Of a stretch of 5,547 bases of DNA, positions 1 to 5,457 are shown piece by piece (the stretch's first letter is position 1; each line of letters begins with the position of its first letter). The notes beneath the pieces are model-generated. The model saw nothing but the letters and a program-made list of their open reading frames with translations. It searched no databases and was not told where the DNA came from. Location of the stretch: positions 1 through 5,547 of the forward strand of contig CANQEF010000078.1 in assembly GCA_947594675.1 (NCBI GenBank), in the 5' to 3' direction. The translations under genes and the position numbers were made by a program. Origin of the DNA: an uncultured Bacilli bacterium (GTDB lineage: Bacteria > Bacillota_I > Bacilli_A > RF39 > UBA660).

Positions 1-6
1 TATCAT
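1..6 (-). CDS. Start of an unidentified gene leaving the window (first two codons only)
   Basis: Only the start codon (ATG at 6-4) and one further codon (ATA, Ile) are inside the window, so the product cannot be named. The call rests on context. A perfect AAGGAG Shine-Dalgarno (19-14) sits 7 nt before the ATG, and a good promoter (159-187) with a structured leader lies upstream. The orientation matches every other gene here. The competing reading is a plus-strand gene whose C-terminus is hydrophobic (frame 2, residues IILLLLTLLVIAIKI, stop at 47-49), followed by the hairpin at 91-130 as its terminator. I favour the minus-strand start, but the sequence to the left is needed to decide. Confidence 0.55.
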
Positions 7-13
7 TTTATTA

Positions 14-32
14 CTCCTTACCTTATTGGTAA
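14..32 (-). promoter_or_regulatory. Shine-Dalgarno with adjacent small hairpin before the left-edge gene
   Basis: AAGGAG at 19-14 lies 7 nt before the ATG at 6. Immediately upstream, TTACC (32-28) can pair with GGTAA (22-18) across a five-base loop. This 5-bp hairpin takes up the first two bases of the Shine-Dalgarno, so it could modestly tune ribosome access. The hairpin is weak on its own. Confidence 0.5.
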
Positions 33-37
33 TAGCA

Positions 38-76
38 ATAAAAATATGACACTCAATCAGCATTGATAGAGTGTCA
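38..76 (-). terminator. Terminator-like hairpin inside the leader of the left-edge gene
   Basis: On the minus strand, TGACACTC (76-69) pairs perfectly with GAGTGTCA (54-47), and AAT/ATT can pair inside the loop. The stem is followed at once by TATTTTTATT (46-37). This is an intrinsic terminator shape, but it sits between a promoter and a well-formed start codon, which is how an attenuator is built. The 3' half of the stem resembles an upstream segment (GAATGTCA, 102-95) that could compete for the 5' half. Confidence 0.5.
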
Positions 77-158
77 AATCTAAATTCTTAGAGGTGACAT
101 TCACTTGCGACTCAAATGTTCCTCTTTTTTATTTTATGCAAGTTTCCTTGACATATTC

Positions 159-187
159 ATCATAACATAAAAATGAACTTTTTGCAA
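159..187 (-). promoter_or_regulatory. SigA-type promoter for the left-edge leader and gene
   Basis: The -35 TTGCAA (187-182) and the -10 TATGAT (164-159) are separated by exactly 17 bp, and TG one base before the -10 gives an extended -10. The predicted start is near 152. A GAACTT/AAGTTC inverted repeat (191-175) overlaps the -35 and could be an operator. No other minus-strand pair of this quality is visible between the tRNA terminator and position 6. Confidence 0.6.
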
Positions 188-194
188 GTTCTCT

Positions 195-220
195 ATATAA
201 AAGTTCGAAAAAGTTCGAAC
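195..220 (-). terminator. Intrinsic terminator of the tRNA operon
   Basis: GTTCGAA (220-214) pairs with TTCGAAC (209-203) across a four-base loop, a 7-bp perfect stem, followed by TTTTATAT (202-195). It begins 11 nt after the CCA end of tRNA-Leu. Confidence 0.7.
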
Positions 221-231
221 AGAAACGTCAC

Positions 232-315
232 TGGTGCGAGTAACAGGAGTTGAACCTGCACGTCTAAGACACTAGATCCTAAGTCTAGCGCGTCTGCCAA
301 TTCCGCCATACTCGC
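232..315 (-). tRNA. tRNA-Leu (anticodon UAG)
   Basis: This is an 84-nt class II tRNA with encoded CCA. The acceptor stem pairs GCGAGTA (315-309) with TACTCGC, followed by discriminator A and CCA ending at 232. The anticodon arm reads CTAGA-CTTAGGA-TCTAG, giving anticodon TAG (281-279), which decodes CUN leucine codons. A long variable arm (TGTC-TTA-GACG) and a T arm with GGTTCAA confirm the leucine class. It is the second gene of a two-tRNA transcript, 9 nt after the CAU tRNA, and is followed by a terminator at 220-195. Confidence 0.96.
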
Positions 316-324
316 AAATTAATC

Positions 325-401
325 TGGTGGACCCTACTGGACTCGAACCAGTGACCGCCCGGTTATGAGCCGGATGCTCTAACCAACTGAGCTAAGGGTC
401 C
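325..401 (-). tRNA. tRNA with CAU anticodon, probably tRNA-Ile2 (lysidine-modified)
   Basis: This is a 77-nt cloverleaf with encoded CCA. GGACCCT (401-395) pairs with AGGGTCC. The D arm is TAGCTCAGTTGGTTAGAGC, the anticodon arm is TCCGG-CTCATAA-CCGGG with anticodon CAT (367-365), and the T arm contains GGTTCGAGTCC. CAU anticodons belong to initiator Met, elongator Met or Ile2. The GGACC...GGUCC acceptor and GGCUCAUAACC anticodon arm match my memory of Firmicutes and Mycoplasma tRNA-Ile2, whose C34 is converted to lysidine by TilS to read AUA. An initiator is unlikely because the first acceptor pair is G-C. Elongator Met cannot be fully excluded without a covariance-model comparison. Confidence 0.8.
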
Positions 402-421
402 GTGCTATTTAATAATAGCAC
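402..421 (-). repeat. Perfect inverted repeat abutting the tRNA 5' end
   Basis: GTGCTATT and AATAGCAC form an 8-bp perfect inverted repeat with a 4-nt spacer, ending exactly at the base before tRNA position 1. The tRNA promoter's -10 element lies inside it, so most of it is probably DNA-level (operator-like) rather than a transcribed hairpin. Confidence 0.6.
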
Positions 422-440
422 AAATTTTATGTAGTTGCAA
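412..440 (-). promoter_or_regulatory. SigA-type promoter of the tRNA operon
   Basis: The -35 TTGCAA (440-435), a 17-bp spacer and the -10 TATTAT (417-412) predict a start near 405, only a few bases before the mature tRNA 5' end. RNase P would therefore have a very short leader to remove. Confidence 0.65.
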
Positions 441-470
441 CAAAAAAGAAAAAATTTTTTTAATTTTTCC
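441..470 (-). terminator. Possible weak A/U-only terminator after the 139-aa gene
   Basis: Downstream of the stop codon at 505, AAAAATT and AATTTTT can pair across an A-rich loop, followed by TCTTTTTTG. The stem contains no G-C pair, so termination may be leaky and transcripts may read through into the tRNA pair. Confidence 0.3.
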
Positions 471-504
471 TTATACAGATAAGTAAAAGTATACTTCCCT
501 ACTT

Positions 505-924
505 CTATTTATCTAACATATTTAACAAATTAATTTTAAACATATCTTTTTCAGGATTAGTCTTAGAAATCATTACACCTTTATATGTAGATAACTCTGC
601 CCTATGTCCTTCATCCAAAATACCTTCCGGAGTTATATTCGTAAGTAGAATTATTTTCTTTTCATTATAAACAGTATAATGTAAAACAATTTCACCATGC
701 ACTTTTGCAAATAACTCATCAGTTGGTAACTTTAACTCATAACTTATAGTATTATCTTTTTCATTATTTCCTACTTCTTTACCTAAAAAATTACCTTTAC
801 GTAACTCAGGATAATAAGAAAAAGTTAACTTCTTATAAGCAAGCATGTTATACTTTCTTACTGATCTTTCTTTCTTTCTAAAATCATTCTCATCTAAATA
901 TTCAAATATATATGAATTATTCAT
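505..924 (-). CDS. Hypothetical protein, 139 aa, soluble
   Basis: I do not recognise this protein. It has no signal peptide or membrane segment and no cysteine. The N-terminal third (residues 1-50) is charged and basic, with KKERSVRKYN near residues 17-26. The rest alternates short hydrophobic strands (ELKLP, GEIVLHYTVY, KKIILLTNI, GVMIS), consistent with a small beta-rich domain, and ends in a helical-looking KINLLNMLDK tail. The start is well supported: AGGGGG (938-933) lies 8 nt before the ATG. It has its own promoter (1000-1028) with a leader of about 69 nt, and sits between the terminator of the surface-protein unit and the tRNA pair. It therefore looks like an independent single-gene transcript. 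The leader holds very short upstream reading frames (for example ATG-AAA-TAG), probably without meaning. A cytoplasmic location is inferred. Confidence 0.85.
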   Translation of the reverse strand: MNNSYIFEYLDENDFRKKERSVRKYNMLAYKKLTFSYYPELRKGNFLGKEVGNNEKDNTISYELKLPTDELFAKVHGEIVLHYTVYNEKKIILLTNITPEGILDEGHRAELSTYKGVMISKTNPEKDMFKINLLNMLDK

Positions 925-999
925 ATATTCAACCCCCTAAACAATGCCCTATTTCATAAATTAGCTTTAATTCACTCCACTTATCATCAATGTGTCCAT

Positions 1000-1028
1000 A
1001 TTATATCATATTTTTACAAAAAATGCAA
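1000..1028 (-). promoter_or_regulatory. SigA-type promoter of the 139-aa gene
   Basis: The -35 TTGCAT (1028-1023) and a consensus -10 TATAAT (1005-1000) are separated by 17 bp, with a predicted start near 993. It begins directly after the T-tract of the preceding terminator, so the two transcription units are cleanly separated. Confidence 0.75.
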
Positions 1029-1040
1029 GTCTCATCATAA

Positions 1041-1066
1041 TGAAAAAGGGCAAAAGCCCAATTTCA
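1041..1066 (-). terminator. Intrinsic terminator of the two-gene surface-protein unit
   Basis: GGGC-TTTT-GCCC (1059-1048) is followed by TTTTT (1047-1043). Outer TGAAA/TTTCA pairing extends the stem past a TT/TT mismatch. It starts within a few bases of the stop codon at 1068. Confidence 0.85.
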
Positions 1067-1067
1067 A

Positions 1068-3524
1068 TTAATGTAATGTATACTGATATCCCTCTGTATA
1101 TCCACTATCTGATTCATTAGCCATATTTTCTACTAACATATTAACTAATTCCTCATTTGAAATACTTGCATACTCATCTGGTGTTTCTTCAACTGGTTCT
1201 TCATACTCAAATACAGATTGATATGAATCATCCACTGTTGGCTCATAATATTCATCTTGTCCATAATCTTCAGTATAACCATAATCTAAATTATAATCAT
1301 AATCATATTCTGGAACAGTATATGATGAATTTGATGGGAATAAATCCTCTGAAGTTTCTGGATAAGAATTTTCAAAAGCACTACCAGTTGCATTAGGATC
1401 AGGTAAAGGTTGATTAGTCATATCATTAGAAGAATCTGTTGTTAAATCTTCTACTGAATTATCTAAGTAACCATTACTATCTGAATAATCATCAAAGAAA
1501 TCAACATTGTGATCACCAAAATCACTTTCATTAACTAGATGATCATTAGTAGTATCATTATCAGCATTATTCTTATCAATTTGACTATTAGCACTATCTA
1601 AATCATTCATAAAGTCTTTATAATCGTTTTCTACTTGTTCTTTCATTTGTTCAGCTTGTTTATCTGCCTCTGCTTGTAATTCTTGACGTTTTTGTTCAGC
1701 CTCTTGTTCAGCTTTTTGTTTTTCAATAGCATTATCTTTAGCTATTTCTTTATCAACTTTTTCCTCAGCTTTTTCAACTTTTTGTTTACCAGCTTTTTCT
1801 ATAGCTTTATCTCTATCAGAAGTTTTAGTAGTCTCTTTTTCTTTTGAAGTATGCATAGTTGTAATAGTTGTACTATCAACTGTTGAATGAGTTTCTAAAA
1901 CACTACCTGTAGAATTACTATATGAATTTTGAATACCATTATGATTATGCTTATTAACTGCCTCTTGGAAAGCATCTAATTGACTTAAATCTCTATGAGC
2001 ATCATCAATTACATAACTATCTTTTTCCATTAATCTTGTAATTATAGCATTTTCATATTGTTCATATAATGGTTCTTCATTATTTTCATGAGCTACCTCA
2101 GTAACTCTTTCAATTCTATCAAATGTATCTTGAGCTAAATTACATAAACCAACATCATTCAAATAATCAATTGTTTTAGTTGATAATGTATTATCTACTG
2201 CTAAGTTTTGATACATTATTTCAACAGCGGAAACCATTGGAACAATTGATAATTTATAAGAATCAACAATACGATTATCAGCATGAGAAATACCTACTTC
2301 CCTAACATCATCTGAAATTGGTAAATCTTGAGCTATAGCTTGTCTCCAAGCATTAATTTTATCAATTTTATCTTGTCCAGTTGCCTCTTTAATTTGAAGG
2401 AACATTTCATGATATCTATTGTAGAATTCCTTTCCTTCTTCTGAATTAATTAACATAGACATATCAACAGGTGCTTGTCTTGTTTCAATAACATGAGCTC
2501 CCATTAATTGTAAATTAGCATTTTTATAAGCTTGTCCAAATTCATTAGCATTAATTCTACTTCCATTAAATATTGCTGCTATATCATCATTGGAATAATT
2601 ATTATAAGCTTGTTGTAAAGCATTAACTTCTGTAAAGTTTAATGCAGCTTTAATATCTTTTCCATTTTCTAAATGAGCATTAGCAAAATTTACATTGAAG
2701 TTAACTAAAGCAGAACGAACATTTTTCATTGCTTGTTTTTGAACCTCATTGTTATTTACTTTTAATAATTGCTTATATGTATAATCATTATAATAATCAT
2801 TATTTCCATACAATAAATTATTATCATCTACTTTATTAGTATTAGGAGAAAACTTCTCAGAAACATTATTAAAGAATTTTCTTATTTTACTTTCATTTTT
2901 TCCTGCAACGTAACCACTACCTAAAATAACAGTAGCACCAAGTAGTATAGGTAAAACTCTTGACTTAATTTTTTTAAAGAATTTACGTACCTTTGAAGGT
3001 TTCTTTTCTTTATTTAATTTTGATTTCTCTCTATTAGACTTTCTATTAGATATAAACTTACTAATCTTACTCTGTTTTCTACCTTTACGTCTAGTATTTT
3101 TTACAGCAACAGGTGTAACTAATTCTTCTTCATCTTTATCATCATCTAATAAAGCTGCTACGTCTTCCTGTGATTCTTGTGATTTTCTTTCTTCTTTTTT
3201 GCTAGTATCTTCAGTAACTTTTGGAATTACTTTTGAATTATTTGATGTATTAACAGCATCAGTCTTTACGATAAATTTATGAAAATTATCTTCAAAATCA
3301 TATCCAGACATAACATAAACAACATCTTTATTTATAATCTCAAGTAATTGTTCTTTTGAAGTAATATTTCTTTGTTTAACTACTTCTAAAACTGCATCAA
3401 TACCTTCATCATAAGAACAATCTTTAACTGTTCCATCTGTATAAAAGATACATGCCTTTTTAGTTTCATTTACACTACCATAATATTTATAAAATACAAT
3501 ATTTGCAATTTTCTTAGCTTTCAT
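1068..3524 (-). CDS. Large single-pass membrane protein with acidic Tyr-rich tail, 818 aa, function unknown
   Basis: I cannot name the family. Visible architecture: a compact N-terminal domain (about 1-87, two Cys); an acidic then strongly basic linker (105-188, with RRKGRK, KISKF and VRKFFKKIKSR); one membrane segment (about 190-208, VLPILLGATVILGSGYVAG); a mostly helical domain (about 246-525); a Ser/Thr stretch (532-560); a Lys/Glu/Gln-rich coiled coil (about 561-640); and a highly acidic, Asn/Asp/Ser/Tyr-rich tail (650-818) with 11 Tyr in residues 735-774. By the positive-inside rule, the first ~188 residues are cytoplasmic and ~610 residues are outside. There is no cleavable signal peptide and no LPxTG motif. 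AAAGGGGG (3539-3532) lies 7 nt before the ATG and overlaps the upstream gene's TAA, so it is translated from the same mRNA. A scaffold or adhesin-like envelope role is only an inference. Confidence 0.92.
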   Translation of the reverse strand: MKAKKIANIVFYKYYGSVNETKKACIFYTDGTVKDCSYDEGIDAVLEVVKQRNITSKEQLLEIINKDVVYVMSGYDFEDNFHKFIVKTDAVNTSNNSKVIPKVTEDTSKKEERKSQESQEDVAALLDDDKDEEELVTPVAVKNTRRKGRKQSKISKFISNRKSNREKSKLNKEKKPSKVRKFFKKIKSRVLPILLGATVILGSGYVAGKNESKIRKFFNNVSEKFSPNTNKVDDNNLLYGNNDYYNDYTYKQLLKVNNNEVQKQAMKNVRSALVNFNVNFANAHLENGKDIKAALNFTEVNALQQAYNNYSNDDIAAIFNGSRINANEFGQAYKNANLQLMGAHVIETRQAPVDMSMLINSEEGKEFYNRYHEMFLQIKEATGQDKIDKINAWRQAIAQDLPISDDVREVGISHADNRIVDSYKLSIVPMVSAVEIMYQNLAVDNTLSTKTIDYLNDVGLCNLAQDTFDRIERVTEVAHENNEEPLYEQYENAIITRLMEKDSYVIDDAHRDLSQLDAFQEAVNKHNHNGIQNSYSNSTGSVLETHSTVDSTTITTMHTSKEKETTKTSDRDKAIEKAGKQKVEKAEEKVDKEIAKDNAIEKQKAEQEAEQKRQELQAEADKQAEQMKEQVENDYKDFMNDLDSANSQIDKNNADNDTTNDHLVNESDFGDHNVDFFDDYSDSNGYLDNSVEDLTTDSSNDMTNQPLPDPNATGSAFENSYPETSEDLFPSNSSYTVPEYDYDYNLDYGYTEDYGQDEYYEPTVDDSYQSVFEYEEPVEETPDEYASISNEELVNMLVENMANESDSGYTEGYQYTLH

Positions 3525-3531
3525 ATTTTAT

Positions 3532-3540
3532 CCCCCTTTA
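3532..3540 (-). promoter_or_regulatory. Shine-Dalgarno overlapping the upstream stop codon
   Basis: The sequence TAAAGGGGG carries both the stop codon of the 528-aa gene (3540-3538) and the ribosome-binding site for the 818-aa gene. The arrangement allows re-initiation by terminating ribosomes and fixes the second gene's start at 3524. Confidence 0.8.
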
Positions 3541-5124
3541 CTTTACTTTTTTAGCGCCAGTATAATACCAACCACTATTAAGTAAACTAGTGTCATTATA
3601 TCCACTCCACTTAGTGTATATCTTTCCACTATTAGTTAATTTTCTTGTTTTTTGACTCATGTAACATACAGTTCCATATAAAGGTTCTTTTCTAGTAGCA
3701 ATCTCAGAGATATTTATTGTTCCATAAATTGGAATTGTTTTAGTTACATAACTACCACAACTAGCATCTACTTTAGTATTAGTTGATGAAGTTGTTGTTG
3801 ATGATGTATTTGTTTTACCTGGTGTAGAAACAGTATTAGTAACTGTTGATAAACCGCCAGTATAAGTATATGAATCATAGAAGAATTTTGGTAAAGTAGT
3901 ACATGTTTCATTACAATAACTATAATCAGCTCCTACAAATTCATAATGTGTTGTTGCAGTATCTCTAGGTGGATTAGTATAACTTGCACGTCCATTATAT
4001 CTCCAACTTCCTACTGTACCTACCGTTGATTTAGTGATTGTATTAACAGTAGTATAAGTACTAGTTGTAGTTGTAGCGTATGTAGTATTATTAATAATTA
4101 CATAATTATATTTAGAACATGCTTTTTGAGTATATGATCCAGTTTGTACTACAACATCTCTTGTTTTTACATATTGTTTATCATATGTACCAACTTGTTC
4201 TTTTCTATTATATAATTGAACCTTTTTCAAACATGTAATATCATTATCATTACAATTTAATGCTTGTGTAGAACAACTTGTTTTACTCCAATTACTCCAA
4301 CTTGTCCAATTTGTAAATTCAGCATTTGTTCTCTTTTGATATTCATAAAGATAACCAGGTTCCTTAGAAGGTGCAGGACTCTTTGATGGTTGAACATTAG
4401 GTTCATCTGATGGTTTAACATCTGGAACAGTTGATGGTTTAGTACTTGGTGTTGGCTCATCTGATGGTTTAGTACTTGATGTTGGATTATTAGATGGTTT
4501 AGAAGGATTATCACTTGGTGTATTATTTTGTGGATTATCACCAGATGATTGTTCAACATAAGGATCCTTTACAGGTACAGTTGTTGATGGTTTAGATCCC
4601 TTAACAGGAACATTAGAATAATCTGACTTCTTTGCACATAAGTAAGAATCACAATAATTGTAACAACCTAAATGTACTAAGATATAATCTTCCTTTTCAC
4701 TATCTTTAAGATTAACTTTTAATAAGTATTCATCATCCATCTTAGTTATTTTTACATAACTTTTTTCAACATCACAAGCTTTATTATTTTTATCGATTAA
4801 AGCTACTATGATTTTCTTACCAATCATATCACTAAGTGTCATAGTATCTGATTGACCAACTTCTTGTGGAAGTCTTTCATCAGTATAATATGAAATTGCT
4901 GCATCTTTCATTCTCTCTAAATTATCAGCAAAAATCTGAGAAGTAAGTGGTGATAAATCTACAGTCTCACCTGCAGTAATCTTCTCTGTCTTATTAACTA
5001 CCTTTGGTGATATAAACTTAGGTAATAACCATACTAGTAAAAAGACAAAAATAATAATTAAAATGAGTTTTAACAAAAAATCTCTAAATGGAAAGCCCTT
5101 GCTTTCATATTCTTCAGTATACAT
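3538..5124 (-). CDS. Membrane-anchored Cys-containing surface protein with Pro/Ser linker and WxxWxxW motif, 528 aa
   Basis: Start chosen at 5124 rather than the in-frame ATG at 5142. AAAGGGGAG (5139-5131) is 6 nt before 5124, while the earlier ATG has no Shine-Dalgarno and lies only about 7 nt from the predicted transcript start. Numbering from 5124: a short charged N-terminus; an uncleaved signal-anchor (about 16-34, LLKLILIIIFVFLLVWLL); a first ectodomain (about 42-172) with four Cys and a DNLERMKDAAISYY helix; a Pro/Ser/Lys linker (178-256) built from KPS repeats; and a Thr/Tyr/Ser-rich C-terminal region (258-528) with eight Cys. That region opens with NWTSWSNWSKTSCS, a WxxWxxW motif like thrombospondin type 1 repeats, and ends with a WSGYND...GWYYTG segment. 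All 12 Cys are predicted outside and could form disulfides. No LPxTG or catalytic motif is seen. It is first in the unit, ahead of the 818-aa protein. An adhesion or envelope role is inferred. Confidence 0.9.
   Translation of the reverse strand: MYTEEYESKGFPFRDFLLKLILIIIFVFLLVWLLPKFISPKVVNKTEKITAGETVDLSPLTSQIFADNLERMKDAAISYYTDERLPQEVGQSDTMTLSDMIGKKIIVALIDKNNKACDVEKSYVKITKMDDEYLLKVNLKDSEKEDYILVHLGCYNYCDSYLCAKKSDYSNVPVKGSKPSTTVPVKDPYVEQSSGDNPQNNTPSDNPSKPSNNPTSSTKPSDEPTPSTKPSTVPDVKPSDEPNVQPSKSPAPSKEPGYLYEYQKRTNAEFTNWTSWSNWSKTSCSTQALNCNDNDITCLKKVQLYNRKEQVGTYDKQYVKTRDVVVQTGSYTQKACSKYNYVIINNTTYATTTTSTYTTVNTITKSTVGTVGSWRYNGRASYTNPPRDTATTHYEFVGADYSYCNETCTTLPKFFYDSYTYTGGLSTVTNTVSTPGKTNTSSTTTSSTNTKVDASCGSYVTKTIPIYGTINISEIATRKEPLYGTVCYMSQKTRKLTNSGKIYTKWSGYNDTSLLNSGWYYTGAKKVK
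4385..4507 (-). repeat. Imperfect 24/30-bp tandem repeat encoding the KPS linker
   Basis: On the plus strand, five units begin with GATGGTT at 4385, 4409, 4433, 4463 and 4493, so the steps are 24, 24, 30 and 30 bp. GATGGTTTAGTACTTG is identical at 4433 and 4463. A further GATGGTTTAGATCC copy lies at 4586. All steps are multiples of three, so the protein shows KPS (once QPS) every 8 or 10 residues. Such an array can gain or lose units without breaking the frame. Confidence 0.85.
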
Positions 5125-5130
5125 CCGAAT

Positions 5131-5139
5131 CTCCCCTTT
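5131..5139 (-). promoter_or_regulatory. Shine-Dalgarno that decides the start of the 528-aa protein
   Basis: AAAGGGGAG lies 6 nt before the ATG at 5124 and is downstream of the alternative ATG at 5142. It therefore supports the shorter, 528-residue product. Confidence 0.8.
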
Positions 5140-5155
5140 CATTTATGTACTGCCT

Positions 5156-5184
5156 ATTTTACCACCAATTGCAAATTTTGTCAA
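5156..5184 (-). promoter_or_regulatory. Near-consensus SigA promoter of the surface-protein unit
   Basis: A perfect -35 TTGACA (5184-5179), a 17-bp spacer and the -10 TAAAAT (5161-5156) predict a start near 5149, giving a leader of about 25 nt before the ATG at 5124. It is the strongest-looking promoter in the window. The -35 begins 6 bp after the Smr gene's stop codon, and no terminator separates them, so read-through from the upstream operon is also possible. Confidence 0.85.
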
Positions 5185-5190
5185 GATTTA

Positions 5191-5457
5191 TTACTTCCAA
5201 TTATTTTTTAAAGCAACAATAGTGGTACCAGAGTTAAAATTATCAATCTTAAATTCAGCAACTAATTTATTTTTTTTCAATACTTCTTGTGTCATTTTAC
5301 GTAATATACCATTGCCATTTCCATGGATAATAACAAGCCGTTCTTTCTTCATCTTATAACAGTCATCAATAAATTCATTTATTAAAATTCTAGCATAATC
5401 CCTATCCAAGCCATGCAAATCAATAGAAGGATAGTTATTATATAATATTGGTATCAT
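5191..5457 (-). CDS. Standalone Smr-domain protein (MutS2 C-terminal-like), 88 aa
   Basis: The whole protein is one Smr (small MutS-related) domain, the nuclease module found at the C-terminus of MutS2 and in SmrA/SmrB. The hallmark motifs are present: DLHG at 13-16, HGNGNGILR at 45-53 (family pattern HGxGxGxLR) and NSGTTIV at 75-81 near the C-terminal strand. Smr domains cut nucleic acid; E. coli SmrB cuts mRNA at collided ribosomes, and MutS2 also acts on collided ribosomes. Which applies here is unknown, because no MutS2 ATPase or other domain is fused. The AAAGAGG Shine-Dalgarno (5473-5467) is 9 nt before the ATG and lies inside the upstream kinase gene. The two genes overlap by 20 bp, suggesting coupled translation. 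The protein is predicted to be cytoplasmic. Confidence 0.9.
   Translation of the reverse strand: MIPILYNNYPSIDLHGLDRDYARILINEFIDDCYKMKKERLVIIHGNGNGILRKMTQEVLKKNKLVAEFKIDNFNSGTTIVALKNNWK

Larger units (their letters stand above)
7..152 (-). promoter_or_regulatory. Structured 5' leader, candidate attenuator or riboswitch of unknown class
   Basis: Between the predicted transcription start (about 152) and the ATG at 6 lie about 145 nt that fold in order. P1 pairs AGAGG (125-121) with CCTCT (94-90). Inside it, CATTTG (118-113) pairs with CAAGTG (107-102), including one G-U pair, around a five-base loop. Next come a small TCTAA/TTAGA hairpin (92-79) and the terminator-like stem (76-47). GAATGTCA (102-95) can alternatively pair with TGACACTC (76-69) at 7 of 8 positions, which would break the terminator. 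I do not recognise a known class. T-box, SAM, purine, preQ1, lysine and M-box signatures are not visible, and a ribosomal-protein leader remains possible. On the plus strand the P1 stem is followed by TTTTTTATTTT (125-135), so it could instead be, or also be, a plus-strand terminator. Confidence 0.45.

Noticed and set aside
2..49. C-terminus of a plus-strand membrane protein (IILLLLTLLVIAIKI) with a terminator at 91-135
   Set aside because: It is possible but less supported: only 15 codons are seen, and the same bases form a perfect minus-strand Shine-Dalgarno and start with a promoter. It is kept as the stated alternative.
47..76. CIRCE/HrcA operator
   Set aside because: The arms TGACACTC and GAGTGTCA resemble CIRCE, but the spacer is 14 nt instead of 9 and the outer bases differ; the terminator reading fits better.
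47..101. End of an insertion sequence, based on repeated TGACA/TGTCA motifs
   Set aside because: No transposase remnant, target duplication or second end is visible; the repeats are explained by hairpin pairing.
175..191. Gram-positive LexA (SOS) box
   Set aside because: GAAC and GTTC are present but separated by 9 bases rather than the required 4.
1157..1396. Plus-strand open frame of 79 codons
   Set aside because: It is His/Asn/Leu-rich, antisense to the acidic tail of the 818-aa protein, has no ribosome-binding site, and follows from the repetitive codons beneath it.
4257..4559. Minus-strand open frame of 100 codons in another frame
   Set aside because: It overlaps the KPS repeat of the 528-aa gene and gives a low-complexity HQ/NHL repeat: a shadow of the tandem repeat.
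5125..5142. Six-residue N-terminal extension of the surface protein from the ATG at 5142
   Set aside because: That ATG has no Shine-Dalgarno and lies about 7 nt from the predicted transcript start, while an excellent Shine-Dalgarno serves the ATG at 5124.
5063..5359. Plus-strand open frame of 98 codons
   Set aside because: It runs antisense across the promoter, the Smr gene and the signal-anchor; its hydrophobic look is the complement of AT-rich coding DNA.
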